A DNA stretch of 64,000 bases, taken from positions 1 through 64,000 of the forward strand of contig NZ_OAOP01000003.1 of NCBI RefSeq assembly GCF_900207585.1, written 5' to 3'. Numbering within the stretch: position 1 is the first letter of the stretch; each line of letters begins with the position of its first letter. The notes below the pieces were generated by a model. That model saw only the letters and a list, made by a program, of their open reading frames with translations, did not search any database and was not told the DNA's origin. Origin of the DNA: Bacillus oleivorans. Lineage in GTDB: Bacteria; Bacillota; Bacilli; Bacillales; JC228. Positions 18,105-27,342 of this stretch are shown one piece after another. The position numbers and the translations under genes are program-made.

Positions 18105-18473
18105 ATGGTTGAAAAAGTCAGAACGATTGAAGAGGTTGATCGATATATTTTAGGTTTGCAAGAGGATATTCAAGAGATTACCGTCGCTTTAAGAAAAATC
18201 ATTCTTCAAACATCCCCAAACCTGATTGAAGAGTTTAAATGGTCGATGCCTAATTACTCCTATAATGGATTAGTCTGTTATCTGCAGGCTGCCAAAAAAC
18301 ATGTTAATCTTGGTTTTCACAAAGGCTATGAACTAGAAGTCAAAGACACTAACAACTTATTACAAGGGCAAGGAAAGGCATTGAGATATTTTAGAATAAA
18401 GAAGATGGAAGAGATTCAGCCAGATATTTTTACAGATTTAATAAAAGAAGCTATGGCATTGAATGAAAAGTGA
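18105..18473 (+). CDS. DUF1801 family protein
   Basis: 122 residues. VDRYILGLQEDIQEITVALR at the start, then PNLIEEFKWSMPNYSYNGLV and the late FRIKKMEEIQPDIFTDLIKE are typical of the DUF1801 (YdhG/YdeI-like) fold, sometimes annotated as an iron-chaperone-like protein. The function is unproven. Start ATG 18105 has GGAAGGTGATCTT upstream. The stretch just before it (17990-18104) has a short coding-like frame that reads into this gene in another phase and may be a decayed neighbour. Confidence 0.8.
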   Translation: MVEKVRTIEEVDRYILGLQEDIQEITVALRKIILQTSPNLIEEFKWSMPNYSYNGLVCYLQAAKKHVNLGFHKGYELEVKDTNNLLQGQGKALRYFRIKKMEEIQPDIFTDLIKEAMALNEK

Positions 18474-18479
18474 AACACG

Positions 18480-18536
18480 GGGACGGTTCTCTTGTTTCAT
18501 TTGTTTCGCGAAACAAATGAACAAGAGAACCGTCCC
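18480..18536. repeat. Nearly perfect 57-base palindrome, GGGACGGTTCT family
   Basis: A 29-base arm starting GGGACGGTTCTCTTG meets a 28-base reverse arm that differs by one deleted A. The junction is TTTCG/CGAAA as in the copies at 3941 and 6363. Confidence 0.9.
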
Positions 18537-18733
18537 TTTATTCATTAATATTAATTGCGGCGGGGATTTGCCTGTTTTTTTTGTGCATTTGAACAAATAA
18601 ATTAAAATGGTCCATTCATAAAAGGTCTAACTTCATTATGGTGTATGATGAATAGTAGATTAGCTAAAAGAACGAAAGAAAAGTTGTTGCGGGAATTAGT
18701 GTTTATTTTAACTAAGAAAACGAGGTGGACTTG

Positions 18734-19813
18734 ATGCAAGACAATATAATGACAGGACTATTGAATATTAAGTATCCGATCATACAAGCTCCCATGGCTG
18801 GAGGAGTAACAACGTCGGAATTAGTCGCCGAGGTTTCAAATTCCGGGGGACTTGGAATGATTGGGGCAGGCTATATGACCCCTAAGCAAATGCGGGAACA
18901 AATCAGGGAAATAAAGCAGCTAACAGCCAATCCTTTTGGAATCAATTTATTTGTTCCTAACGAATTTGGTGCCACAGAGGAAGAAGTTAGAGATGCCAAC
19001 GACATATTGAACCCCATTCGAGAACAATTAAATATCCAAAGTAAAGATAACTTAGAATTGCCTGAATATAATCGTGTTGTAGAAACATTTATTGAGCAAA
19101 TTGAGGTTATTTTAGAAGAAAAGGTCCCTGTTTGTTCTTTTACATTTGGCATTCCTTCAACCGAAGTAATCGATAAGATCAAACAACATAACATAATTTT
19201 AATCGGAACAGCTACAACTGTCAGAGAAGCAGTTGAAATCGAAAAAACTGGAATGGATATGGTTGTCGTGCAAGGCAGTGAAGCAGGTGGACATCGAGGG
19301 AATTTTATCTATGGGCACCAAGAAAGCTTAATTGGATTAATGTCACTTATTCCACAGGTTGTTGATCATGTAACGATTCCTGTTATTGCTGCGGGAGGAA
19401 TCATGGATGGAAGAGGGTTCATGGCTTCTATTTGCTTAGGAGCCGCGGGTGTGCAAATGGGTACAGCTTTCTTAACTTGTATAGAAAGTGGAGCACCAAA
19501 TGTACATAAAGAAGCCATTCTTCAAGCTGACGAAGACGAGACGGTTTTGACTCGTGCATTTTCTGGGAAATGGGCAAGGGGAATTAACAATAAATTTATT
19601 TCAGAAATACAGCATAAAGAAGAATCTTTACCGGATTTCCCTGTGCAAAACACACTAACCCAAGAAATCAGAAAAGCTTCTCTAACACAAAACAATCCAG
19701 ATTTTATGTCACTTTGGTCTGGTCAAAGTCCAAGACTAGCTAAAAATCAAACGGTTGGTAAGTTAATGAAAAACATTATTTCCGAGGCTGAAAAAATTAA
19801 AAATAAAATATAG
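18734..19813 (+). CDS. Nitronate monooxygenase (2-nitropropane dioxygenase family)
   Basis: About 359 residues with a TIM-barrel FMN enzyme pattern. PIIQAPMAGGVTTSELVAEV at ~14-33 and GGLGMIGAGYM form the FMN/substrate entry, VVVQGSEAGGHRG at ~176 contains the family His-Arg motif, and VIAAGGIMDGRGF with GAAGVQMGTAFL bind the phosphate. These enzymes oxidise alkyl nitronates such as propionate 3-nitronate. GTG 18725 and TTG 18731 are also in frame, but GAGGTGG at 18723 best serves ATG 18734. Monocistronic, followed by a decayed DoxX gene. Confidence 0.88.
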   Translation: MQDNIMTGLLNIKYPIIQAPMAGGVTTSELVAEVSNSGGLGMIGAGYMTPKQMREQIREIKQLTANPFGINLFVPNEFGATEEEVRDANDILNPIREQLNIQSKDNLELPEYNRVVETFIEQIEVILEEKVPVCSFTFGIPSTEVIDKIKQHNIILIGTATTVREAVEIEKTGMDMVVVQGSEAGGHRGNFIYGHQESLIGLMSLIPQVVDHVTIPVIAAGGIMDGRGFMASICLGAAGVQMGTAFLTCIESGAPNVHKEAILQADEDETVLTRAFSGKWARGINNKFISEIQHKEESLPDFPVQNTLTQEIRKASLTQNNPDFMSLWSGQSPRLAKNQTVGKLMKNIISEAEKIKNKI

Positions 19814-19834
19814 CAGTTAATTGGAGGAGTCAAG

Positions 19835-20067
19835 ATGAAAGCATGGATTCGAATGGCTGAAATCCGATTAGGAATCATCTTTTTAGGAGTGGGATTAAAC
19901 GGGTATGCCGTGTTATTTGGGTTTGAACCATTTTAGCCTTTCATATTTTTGTAGATTCCGAGCTGCTTCCATTAGCTATATGGGTAGTGTTATTAGAGGG
20001 ATTGTTAGCGTGGCATTACCGTAAAAGTTATAAGGGATTATTGGAGAGTAGGCCGAAGGTAAAATAG
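19835..20067 (+). pseudogene. Decayed DoxX-family membrane protein gene
   Basis: An ATG with a good GGAGGAGT site starts 33 codons resembling the first DoxX helix (RLGIIFLGVGLNGYAVLF), then stops. Two bases out of phase, 42 further codons encode the typical DoxX C-terminus (LLPLAIWVVLLEGLLAWHYR), ending at TAG 20065. The middle of the usual ~130-residue protein is missing. A deletion plus frameshift is the simplest explanation. Confidence 0.75.
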
Positions 20068-20185
20068 GTCATAGTAAGGGTCCAATTCTCTCAACTTACT
20101 TATTTAGCGACAATCGGCCCTCTATTTATCTTTGTGAGGTTCTCCTGTTTATTTCAATTTTAGACAATACGAAAGGGTGAATAAA

Positions 20186-21412
20186 ATGAGTTATTGGCTA
20201 AAAAATGTACGATTAGAAACAGGCTATAAAAAAGAGAACGGACAAGTTATCGGTACGGAGACAAAATTATATCATTTAGTCATTGAGAATGGGAAAATTA
20301 GCAGAATTGCAGAGTCACCAGAATCAATTCCAAATAATGTTGAAGTGAAAGATGCAAAAGGGTTATTGATGCTTCCATCCTTTGTAGAAAAGCATGTTCA
20401 TTTGGATAAAACCTATATGGGAGGGGAGTGGAAAGCCTGTATTCCAGCATCGGGTGTGGTGGAAAGATGTCAAATTGAAAAAAATAAGTTGGCGTCCATC
20501 CCATTAAGTACAAGGGAACGGGCAGAAGCATTACTTGACGTCTTGTTAGCAGTAGGTTCTACCCATGTTAGAACCCATGTCGATATTTATCCTGAGGTGG
20601 GACTGCGGAACCTGGATGGTGTTAAGCAAGCACTGGAAGCCTATTCGGATAAGGTTAGCTCTGAAGTCGTTGCATTTGCTCAACATGGTTTGCTGCGGTC
20701 GGGAACGGTTGAGCTGATTAGAGATGCTGTTCGAAATGGGGCAGGAATAGTGGGCTCTGTAGATCCAGCGACGGTGGATAACGATATTGAAAAATCCCTT
20801 GTAACGTTAATGGATATAGCCGTTGAGGGAAACGCTGATATAGATTTACACCTTCATGATCCCGGTCACCTAGGTACCTTTACCATGAAACGGCTTGCCT
20901 ATTTAACGAAGCAAGCTGGATGGGAAGGAAGAGTGGCTGTCAGCCATGCGTTTGGACTTGGAGATGTATCGAGAGAAGAAGTGCGTGAAATGGCATACAT
21001 ATTGAAGGATGCAGGCATTTCAATTGTAACTAGTCTCCCAATTGGCAGAGGAGTTCCTGTTGACTTGTTAACAGAATGTGGTGTGGAAATAGCGGTTGGA
21101 AATGATAATATTTTCGATTCATGGTGGCCAACTGGAAATGGAGATATTCTGGAAAGAGCGGGACGATTGCTGGAACGATACAGATGGACGAATGAGGTAG
21201 CTCTATCACAGGCTCTCAGGTTTATTACAGGAGGCAAAACACCGTTAGACCGCAATGGTAATCAGGTTTGGCCGAAGGAAGGAGAACAGGCAAATATGAT
21301 TCTTGTGGATGCCAGCTGTTCTGCAGAAGCCATGGCCAGACGGTCGAAGCGAAAAGCCGTATTTTATAAAGGGAAATTGGTATCTGGGAGTTTAGATAAC
21401 AATGCATATTAA
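20186..21412 (+). CDS. Cytosine deaminase-like amidohydrolase
   Basis: About 408 residues. The metallo-dependent hydrolase pattern is complete: VEKHVHLDKTY (first metal-site histidines, residues ~67-77), RTHVDIYPE, HLHDPGHLG, AVSHAFGLGD and the late catalytic VGNDNIFDSWWP Asp. The HVHLDK form is characteristic of the CodA/atrazine-type deaminase group, acting on cytosine-like or other N-heterocycles. GAAAGGGTG lies 8 bases before ATG 20186; a GTG 9 bases earlier overlaps that site. It stands alone with no transporter beside it, so the substrate is uncertain. Confidence 0.85.
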   Translation: MSYWLKNVRLETGYKKENGQVIGTETKLYHLVIENGKISRIAESPESIPNNVEVKDAKGLLMLPSFVEKHVHLDKTYMGGEWKACIPASGVVERCQIEKNKLASIPLSTRERAEALLDVLLAVGSTHVRTHVDIYPEVGLRNLDGVKQALEAYSDKVSSEVVAFAQHGLLRSGTVELIRDAVRNGAGIVGSVDPATVDNDIEKSLVTLMDIAVEGNADIDLHLHDPGHLGTFTMKRLAYLTKQAGWEGRVAVSHAFGLGDVSREEVREMAYILKDAGISIVTSLPIGRGVPVDLLTECGVEIAVGNDNIFDSWWPTGNGDILERAGRLLERYRWTNEVALSQALRFITGGKTPLDRNGNQVWPKEGEQANMILVDASCSAEAMARRSKRKAVFYKGKLVSGSLDNNAY

Positions 21413-21639
21413 GAAGTAGAGTGGAAAATAAACGATCTTTAAATTAAGGGACAGGGTATGATGTGAAAGGTGGGTTACAGACTAGTGTAGAGTAGGGAAT
21501 GATTTAAAATACGATTTACTCTCAAGTATAATTTTTGTATAAACCGTGTAGAAATAAAAAGACGAGGTGTTAGCGCACCCCTCCAGACAGCTACACACCG
21601 CAAGAAGTGCGGTTGACTATTTAATTGGTTTTTTTCTCA

Positions 21640-21696
21640 GAAAAAGAAGTGATCACCCACACAACTAGTCAGGAGAGGGCGGTTACTTCTTTTTTC
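21640..21696. terminator. Bidirectional terminator between convergent genes
   Basis: AAAAAGAAGTGATCACCC faces GGGCGGTTACTTCTTTTT across 19 bases. The A-run and T-run suit termination from both the amidohydrolase (+) and the amine oxidase (-). From 21413 to here no gene is seen. Confidence 0.75.
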
Positions 21697-21742
21697 TATT
21701 GGTGACAGGTGAGGAGATTTTACAAGAGTGGAGCATAATCTA

Positions 21743-23227
21743 TTATGTACTAAAAAAAGTTCTCGGAAGGTTGGTTACTTCGTGGGCAACCCTTATGCCT
21801 GATTGGATGGCACCCTCAATCCAAGCAGGCATAGTGGATGTATGCTCGCCAGCAAAATGTACCCTTCCCTCAGGAGTAGGGATGTAAGGAAATAATTCTG
21901 TTTCCTGTCCGGGTTTAAACATGGAGAATGCCCCACCAGAAAACGGATATTGTGACCAAACCTGGGAAGCTCCTGTTAAAAACGTTTCATCAACTTGTTG
22001 ACCATGGACGGTTTTCAAGTTATCTAGTGCATTTCGAATACGGTCTTCTTCTGATAAATTATCCCATGACAACGTATCATCTTCCCACGTATAACTGGCT
22101 AAAATGATTCCTGAACCTGTTGAACCTATTAAATGGCTAGGATAATAAGCAAATCTGATTGGTAAATCCGTCATCATTTTGCCGCCCCTGATCCCTTCCC
22201 TTTCCCAAAATCTGTTTTTAAATTGCAGTCCGATTTTTGTAGATGATACATAGTGAAGTTCTCGTATGGCTTTCCACTTATGATGGGAAAAAGAATCTCG
22301 TGGTGTAATTTCTATAAATGGCAGTAATGAAAAAGGAATCGTTACAATGGCAAGGTCACCAGTAACTGTTAAAGGTCGTTGGCTTTGTATGTGTCTGGAA
22401 TAAATGGAGACTTGATTATTGTGTTGCACAATTCTTGTCATTTGGTATCCAAAGTAAAGGTCTTCCTTTAATTGCGGAAGGAAAGCATTGGGAAGTCGGT
22501 CATTACCACCCTCGATTTCGTAAAATTTTATGTCTGGGCTAAATAGAGGTAACAGTTCTCTAAGGATAGCCGGAAAAGAGAGTTCTGGAAATCCCTCTAG
22601 ACCGACAAGAACCTTAATGCTTTCAATCGCACCGGGTGATAGACTTGGCCCTACCGGATTGTACTTTAAAAAATAGCTCATTGAATATTTATCAAATTCC
22701 CTAACGACTATAGGCCAATTTTGAATTGGATTTTGATTGATAAAATCAGCTACCGGCTTGATTGCTAATAAAAGTAACTCTTCGGCTGATTTACCTTTTT
22801 CATGATGTTCTACCGGGTAATTCAGGATATCAGGGTTCCGTAAATAAATCGATCGGTTCGTTTTAATTCCGTTGGCAAAAATGAGATCGTTCGGTGTGGT
22901 ATTCAAAAACGGATTAACACGTAATCCGAATTTTTTAATGTACTCCAACACTAAATAATGATTATGAGGAATACGCATGGCACCCATATCAAGATATAAA
23001 TTGTCCATAAATGGTTCCCGTTTGGTAAAAACACGACCTCCAACCCTATGGGTTGCTTCTAAAATAGTAATATCGTGTCCCGCATCCTTTAGTAGGGATG
23101 CAGCAACTAATCCTGACATACCTGCGCCGACAATAATGATTTTTTTTTGGATCTGTGATATTCCAAGTCCATTTCTGATGGTCGACAGCATTTGATCAGT
23201 TGTTAACTGAGTTCTATAAATGGACAA
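21743..23227 (-). CDS. Flavin amine oxidase / L-amino-acid oxidase-like protein
   Basis: About 494 residues. The FAD-binding motif VGAGMSGLVAASLL and EATHRVGGRVFTKR lie at the N-terminus, and the C-terminal FAD contact HFAGEHTSTMPAWIEGAIQSG is intact, as in monoamine and L-amino-acid oxidases (B. subtilis YobN group). It should deaminate an amine or amino acid with release of H2O2. The open frame extends upstream to 23281, but AAAGGAGAAAAAACA directly before TTG 23227 lies inside that extension, so TTG is preferred. The intergenic stretch 23282-23540 shows nothing else. Confidence 0.85.
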   Translation of the reverse strand: MSIYRTQLTTDQMLSTIRNGLGISQIQKKIIIVGAGMSGLVAASLLKDAGHDITILEATHRVGGRVFTKREPFMDNLYLDMGAMRIPHNHYLVLEYIKKFGLRVNPFLNTTPNDLIFANGIKTNRSIYLRNPDILNYPVEHHEKGKSAEELLLLAIKPVADFINQNPIQNWPIVVREFDKYSMSYFLKYNPVGPSLSPGAIESIKVLVGLEGFPELSFPAILRELLPLFSPDIKFYEIEGGNDRLPNAFLPQLKEDLYFGYQMTRIVQHNNQVSIYSRHIQSQRPLTVTGDLAIVTIPFSLLPFIEITPRDSFSHHKWKAIRELHYVSSTKIGLQFKNRFWEREGIRGGKMMTDLPIRFAYYPSHLIGSTGSGIILASYTWEDDTLSWDNLSEEDRIRNALDNLKTVHGQQVDETFLTGASQVWSQYPFSGGAFSMFKPGQETELFPYIPTPEGRVHFAGEHTSTMPAWIEGAIQSGIRVAHEVTNLPRTFFST

Positions 23228-23543
23228 TGTTTTTTCTCCTTTCCGGTTACCCCTACTCTCTAAGGATAGATAATTGTTCATAATTCATTACTACTATCCT
23301 ATTCCTCTAGGTTTATCCTTTATGAGGGGGCAACTAGTATTTTGAAAACCAAGACTGCTTATATTTCAGAGATAAGCGCTGGGGATCAGGCACTTTTTTT
23401 GTCTATCATTCATTTAGAACCCCATCTGCCAAGCAATATACTTTACAACGTACACTGCCTATTATCCATTTAAAGCAGCCGAAGCTATCTAAACAAGCTG
23501 CGTGAAAAGCACACTGTTAAATATTCATAAAATTATAATAATA

Positions 23544-23572
23544 TTGACAATTAACTATCAGGTATTTATAAT
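23544..23572 (+). promoter_or_regulatory. SigA-type promoter
   Basis: TTGACA and TATAAT match the consensus perfectly with 17 bases between them, about 25 bases before the TetR start. It should drive the TetR/acyl-CoA operon. The regulator may bind close by, but no clear dyad was identified. Confidence 0.85.
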
Positions 23573-23594
23573 CAAAAACTGAGAGGTGATTCAG

Positions 23595-24200
23595 GTGTTG
23601 GAAAATACAATCAAAGACATCCAAAATTTATCAAAGAAAGGGCTGGAAACAAGGGCGAAAATATTAAATGCCGCTGAAAAAGTATTTGGGGAGAAAGGTT
23701 ATTATGAAGCATCAGTTGTTAATATTACTCAGGAGGCTGAGGTAGGCCAAGGGACTTTTTATAATTACTTTGAGTCGAAAAAGCACGTATATGATGAGCT
23801 GATTCAACAGTATAGCCGGGAATTGCGTATCACCATAAAAGAAGAAATGAAAAAGGCAATAACTCATGAAGAAGCTCAACGTTATGGTTTCAAAGCATTT
23901 TTTAATTGGGTTAAAGATCATCCAGCTTTATATAGTATTGTTCAACAAGCGGTAGTAGTTGATCAAGAATTGTATCGTTGGTATTACAATAAGCTAGCCT
24001 CCGGATTTTTAAAAAGCTTGTCGCAAGGCGTGCAAGAGGGAGAATTTAGGGAAACCCATTTAGAAACGGTCGCCTATTGTTTAATGTCGATTGGACAATT
24101 TTTAGGAATGCGTTGGGTATTCTGGGAAGGACAAGATGTGCCAGATGAGGTTTTTGATGCTGCCATGACATTGGTTTTTAAGGGTATTAAGAAGCATTAG
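23595..24200 (+). CDS. TetR family regulator (fatty-acid/acyl-CoA type)
   Basis: About 201 residues. The helix-turn-helix reads ILNAAEKVFGEKGYYEASVV then ITQEAEVGQGTFYNYFESKK (residues ~18-60). The C-terminal half is helical and typical of TetR ligand domains. GTG 23595 and TTG 23598 both lie within reach of GAGAGGTGA at 23581; a GTG at 23586 overlaps that site. The gene begins the operon for an acyl-CoA synthetase, MaoC hydratase and KAS III-like protein, and by analogy with FadR/PaaR-type TetRs may respond to an acyl-CoA. Confidence 0.87.
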   Translation: MLENTIKDIQNLSKKGLETRAKILNAAEKVFGEKGYYEASVVNITQEAEVGQGTFYNYFESKKHVYDELIQQYSRELRITIKEEMKKAITHEEAQRYGFKAFFNWVKDHPALYSIVQQAVVVDQELYRWYYNKLASGFLKSLSQGVQEGEFRETHLETVAYCLMSIGQFLGMRWVFWEGQDVPDEVFDAAMTLVFKGIKKH

Positions 24201-24213
24201 AGGAGGGGGACGT

Positions 24214-25707
24214 ATGCAAGGAATTTCCTACTGGATTGAAAAACGAGCAGTCGTGAATCCGAATCGTCTTGCTATTATTACAGACCAGGAACAGCTTACA
24301 TACAAACAATTGAACCAGCAAATCCGAAATGTTTCCGCCTTTTTTATGAATGAAATGAAGGTGAAAAAAGGAGATCGGATTGGTATTTTATCTCATAATC
24401 GGCTTGAGTACATGGTTTTATTATTTGCAATCGCAAAAATTCAATGTGTCGCGGTACCATTGAATAGCCGTTTAAATGTAAATGAATTAGTGTATCAGCT
24501 TACTGATAGTGAAACGGCTGTGTTAGTAATAGAAAATGCCTTTTTTGAAATGGGAAAAAGTATAGAAAAAGTCACAGGTGTGAAACTTGTAAAGATTGAA
24601 AGCTTGCGCCATATCGATTCAGCGAATGAGCCATGTCATTACGAAAAAATTGACGAACATGATCCCTATATTATTTGCTATACATCCGGAACAACCGGAT
24701 GGCCAAAGGGTGCGGTATTAACGCAAAGCAATATGTATTGGAATGCAATCAACAATATTTTAGGGCTAGATTTAACTTCACGAGACAAATCGATTGTGTT
24801 GCTTCCGCTTTTCCATATTGGCGGCATAGGATTATTTGCGCTGCCTACCTTATTTACGGGTGGAGCCGTTATTATACCGGGTAAGTTTGTACCAGAAAAA
24901 GTAATTTCAATGATTGAAAAACATCAGGCTACCATCGTAATGGGGGTACCGACTATACATCAGGCTCTCATGGATTGTCCTTCCTTTCAAACAGCAAATT
25001 TACAATCTGTTCGCTGGTTTTATAGCGGAGGTGCGCCGTGCCCGGTGGAACTGATTCAAGCTTTTTATGATAAAGGCTATCTTTTTGGTCAAGGTTTTGG
25101 TCTAACTGAAACATCTCCTACTGTTTTTCTACTCTCTCGGGAGGATGCCCCGCGAAAAATCGGTTCGATCGGTAAGCCTGTTATGTACTGTGATTATAGA
25201 CTTGTAGATTCGGAAGGAAACGACGTTGAACCAGGAGAAGTGGGCCATTTAATCATACGCGGTCCAAATGTCATGAAAGAATATTGGAATAAGCCTAAAG
25301 CGACCAAAGAAGCGATTCAGGATGGCTGGTTTCATACAGGAGATTTGGCGCGAATAGATGAGGAAGGCTTCGTTTACATTGTGGGAAGAAAAAAAGAAAT
25401 GCTTATTTCTGGAGGTGAAAATATTTATCCGCTTGAAGTGGAACAAGTGATTCGCCAGCTGCCAGAGGTTCAAGAAGTGGCTGTTGTAGGAGGTACAGAT
25501 CCTAAATGGGGCGAGATTCCGATCGCATTTATCGCCAAAAAAGAGAGCGCTTACATCGAGGCTGATACCGTGATTAGTCACTGCAAGCAATATTTAGCTA
25601 AATATAAAGTCCCTAAAGAGATTCATTTTGTGGATGAACTGCCTAAGAACGCAACAGGTAAAATCCAAAAGAATCTTTTAACTAAATATGATAAGCAGGT
25701 AAAATAG
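24214..25707 (+). CDS. Acyl-CoA synthetase (AMP-binding enzyme)
   Basis: 497 residues. The P-loop-like motif YTSGTTGWPKGAVLTQ is at ~155-170. GQGFGLTETSP at ~296, DGWFHTGDLARIDEEGFVYI near 371 and VGRKKEMLISGGENIYPLEV at ~391 define an adenylate-forming enzyme, and the C-terminal catalytic Lys lies in PKNATGKIQKN. It should activate a carboxylic acid to its CoA thioester. Chain specificity cannot be read. It is 13 bases downstream of the regulator, with an AGAGGAGGGGG ribosome binding site. Confidence 0.92.
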   Translation: MQGISYWIEKRAVVNPNRLAIITDQEQLTYKQLNQQIRNVSAFFMNEMKVKKGDRIGILSHNRLEYMVLLFAIAKIQCVAVPLNSRLNVNELVYQLTDSETAVLVIENAFFEMGKSIEKVTGVKLVKIESLRHIDSANEPCHYEKIDEHDPYIICYTSGTTGWPKGAVLTQSNMYWNAINNILGLDLTSRDKSIVLLPLFHIGGIGLFALPTLFTGGAVIIPGKFVPEKVISMIEKHQATIVMGVPTIHQALMDCPSFQTANLQSVRWFYSGGAPCPVELIQAFYDKGYLFGQGFGLTETSPTVFLLSREDAPRKIGSIGKPVMYCDYRLVDSEGNDVEPGEVGHLIIRGPNVMKEYWNKPKATKEAIQDGWFHTGDLARIDEEGFVYIVGRKKEMLISGGENIYPLEVEQVIRQLPEVQEVAVVGGTDPKWGEIPIAFIAKKESAYIEADTVISHCKQYLAKYKVPKEIHFVDELPKNATGKIQKNLLTKYDKQVK

Positions 25708-25711
25708 GAAG

Positions 25712-26128
25712 ATGGAAAGATTCACAAAAGGTCAGTCTGCTTCTTGCAGTAAGACGTTTACGGAAGATGATATTAAAATTTTTGCTGAACTAAGCGGTGA
25801 TTATAATCCGATTCATGTCGATCCTGATTATGCAAAGAATACTAGATTTCGAGCACCGATTGCCCATGGTTTATTAACATCTAGTTTGTTATCACAGCTT
25901 TTAGGATTTCGACTTCCTGGTGAAGGTTCCATTTATGTGGAACAGACGATTCGGTTTACTGCGCCAGTATATATAGGAGATACCATTACAGCTACAGGTA
26001 CCGTACTAGAATATATCGAGGAAAAAAATATCATTAAACTATTAACAGAGTGTCGCAATCAAGATAATATTCTAGTTTTAACTGGAACTGCCGTTATGAT
26101 GGTGCCTAAGGAAGGAGAAGTAATATGA
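25712..26128 (+). CDS. MaoC-like (R)-specific enoyl-CoA hydratase
   Basis: 138 residues with a hot-dog fold. The hydratase-2 motif AELSGDYNPIHVDPDYAKNT (~30-49) supplies the catalytic Asp and His, and APIAHGLLTSSLLSQLLG follows. It would hydrate an enoyl-CoA or enoyl-ACP. It starts 4 bases after the synthetase stop and overlaps the next gene by four bases (ATGA), which indicates translational coupling. Confidence 0.9.
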   Translation: MERFTKGQSASCSKTFTEDDIKIFAELSGDYNPIHVDPDYAKNTRFRAPIAHGLLTSSLLSQLLGFRLPGEGSIYVEQTIRFTAPVYIGDTITATGTVLEYIEEKNIIKLLTECRNQDNILVLTGTAVMMVPKEGEVI

Positions 26129-27132
26129 GGGATCCAATCGGAATCGAGGCAACAAGCGTTTATTTTCCAAATCAAGTCGAAACGGCAGCATCTTTAGCCG
26201 ACAAAACAGGAATTCCAGAGAAAGTGATTATTGATAAATTTGGATTATACCAAAAACATGTTTCAGATAGAAAAGAGCATGCTTCTGATTTAGCGATTGA
26301 AGCAGCCAGGCCTATATTATCAAAGGTTGATCCGCTATCCATTGATGTTGTGATTTATTTTGGGAGTCCCCATAAGGATTATTATGTCTGGTCTTCATCA
26401 GCAAAAATTTCCTATGAACTAGGAACCAAGAATGCCTATGCATTTGAATTAATGAATGTGAGTTCTTGTTTTCCAATAGCCCTGAAAGTGGCAAAAGATA
26501 TGCTTATTTCAGATCGATCGATTGAAAACATTCTATTAGTAGGCGGTTGTAAAGAATCGCAAATTGTGGATTACAATAATCCGCGTTCACGTTTTATGTT
26601 TAATTTTGCTGATGGAGGAGCAGCCGCCTTAGTGAAACGGGGGGCAACAAAAAGTGAGATTTTAGAAAGTTCATTTATTACCGATGGATCATTTCATCAA
26701 GATGTCCTTATTCCTGCAGGCGGTTCCGTAAATTTTGCTACTCACGATACAGTTGAAAATCGAATGCATTATATCGATGTAACGAATCCCGCCAGCATGA
26801 AGGAAAGACTAGACCCCATTTCGATCCCTAATTTTCATCGTGTTATACAGCAATCCCTTGAAAAAAGCGGGTTAACAATCGCTGATCTTCAATTGCTGTT
26901 TCCACTCCATACCAAACGCTCCATGTTCCAACAATTATTAGAGGGATTAAATTTAACAGAAGAACAATCAGTCTATCTTGATCATTTTGGCCATATGTCC
27001 GCACTTGATCCTTGTGTGGGTCTGCATGTAGCCATCAAAAAAAACCAAATCAAAAAAGGGGATATTACAGTAGCAGTTAGTGCTGGAACTGGATACACTT
27101 GGGCAGCTACCACGATTAAATGGAATGGTTGA
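26125..27132 (+). CDS. KAS III-like 3-oxoacyl synthase with an altered active-site triad
   Basis: 335 residues of thiolase fold. The nucleophile is in MNVSSCFPIALKVA (Cys115). The usual His motif appears as FPLHTKRSMF, and the Asn motif of FabH (YGNTSAAS) is replaced by FGHMSALDP, so His stands where Asn is expected. It may therefore do a thiolase-fold reaction other than standard FabH condensation. It closes the TetR/acyl-CoA synthetase/MaoC operon. GGAAGGAGAAGTAAT precedes the start. The enzyme could extend or condense the acyl-CoA made by the synthetase; this is inference. Confidence 0.82.
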   Translation: MRDPIGIEATSVYFPNQVETAASLADKTGIPEKVIIDKFGLYQKHVSDRKEHASDLAIEAARPILSKVDPLSIDVVIYFGSPHKDYYVWSSSAKISYELGTKNAYAFELMNVSSCFPIALKVAKDMLISDRSIENILLVGGCKESQIVDYNNPRSRFMFNFADGGAAALVKRGATKSEILESSFITDGSFHQDVLIPAGGSVNFATHDTVENRMHYIDVTNPASMKERLDPISIPNFHRVIQQSLEKSGLTIADLQLLFPLHTKRSMFQQLLEGLNLTEEQSVYLDHFGHMSALDPCVGLHVAIKKNQIKKGDITVAVSAGTGYTWAATTIKWNG

Positions 27133-27159
27133 AAAAGTGGAGAACTTTTTTCAAAAACT

Positions 27160-27276
27160 ATGAATGGATATTTTAAGCTTTCAAAAGGAATGGTCGGAAC
27201 GGTATGGAACTTAAAATACAAAGCGTTCAACAAGCATCAAAATAAAGATAACAAGAAATTCAAGCTCTCAGCCTAA
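27160..27276 (+). CDS. Possible 38-residue basic peptide (uncertain)
   Basis: A short frame directly after the KAS III-like gene encodes a Lys/Asn-rich peptide starting MNGYFKLSKGM. There is no convincing ribosome binding site (GTGGAGA is about 17 bases away) and no recognisable family. It ends before the terminator at 27311. It may be chance or a decayed end of a gene. Confidence 0.25.
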   Translation: MNGYFKLSKGMVGTVWNLKYKAFNKHQNKDNKKFKLSA

Positions 27277-27310
27277 ATCATAAGCCATAACCAATATTCG
27301 TTTAATATTT

Positions 27311-27342
27311 CACTCACAAAATTAATTTGTGAGTGATTTTTT
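27311..27342 (+). terminator. Rho-independent terminator with a CTCACAAA stem
   Basis: CACTCACAAA pairs perfectly with TTTGTGAGTG around ATTAA, followed by ATTTTTTT. It ends the acyl-CoA operon. It shares its stem with the hairpins at 7117 and 15974. Confidence 0.88.
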
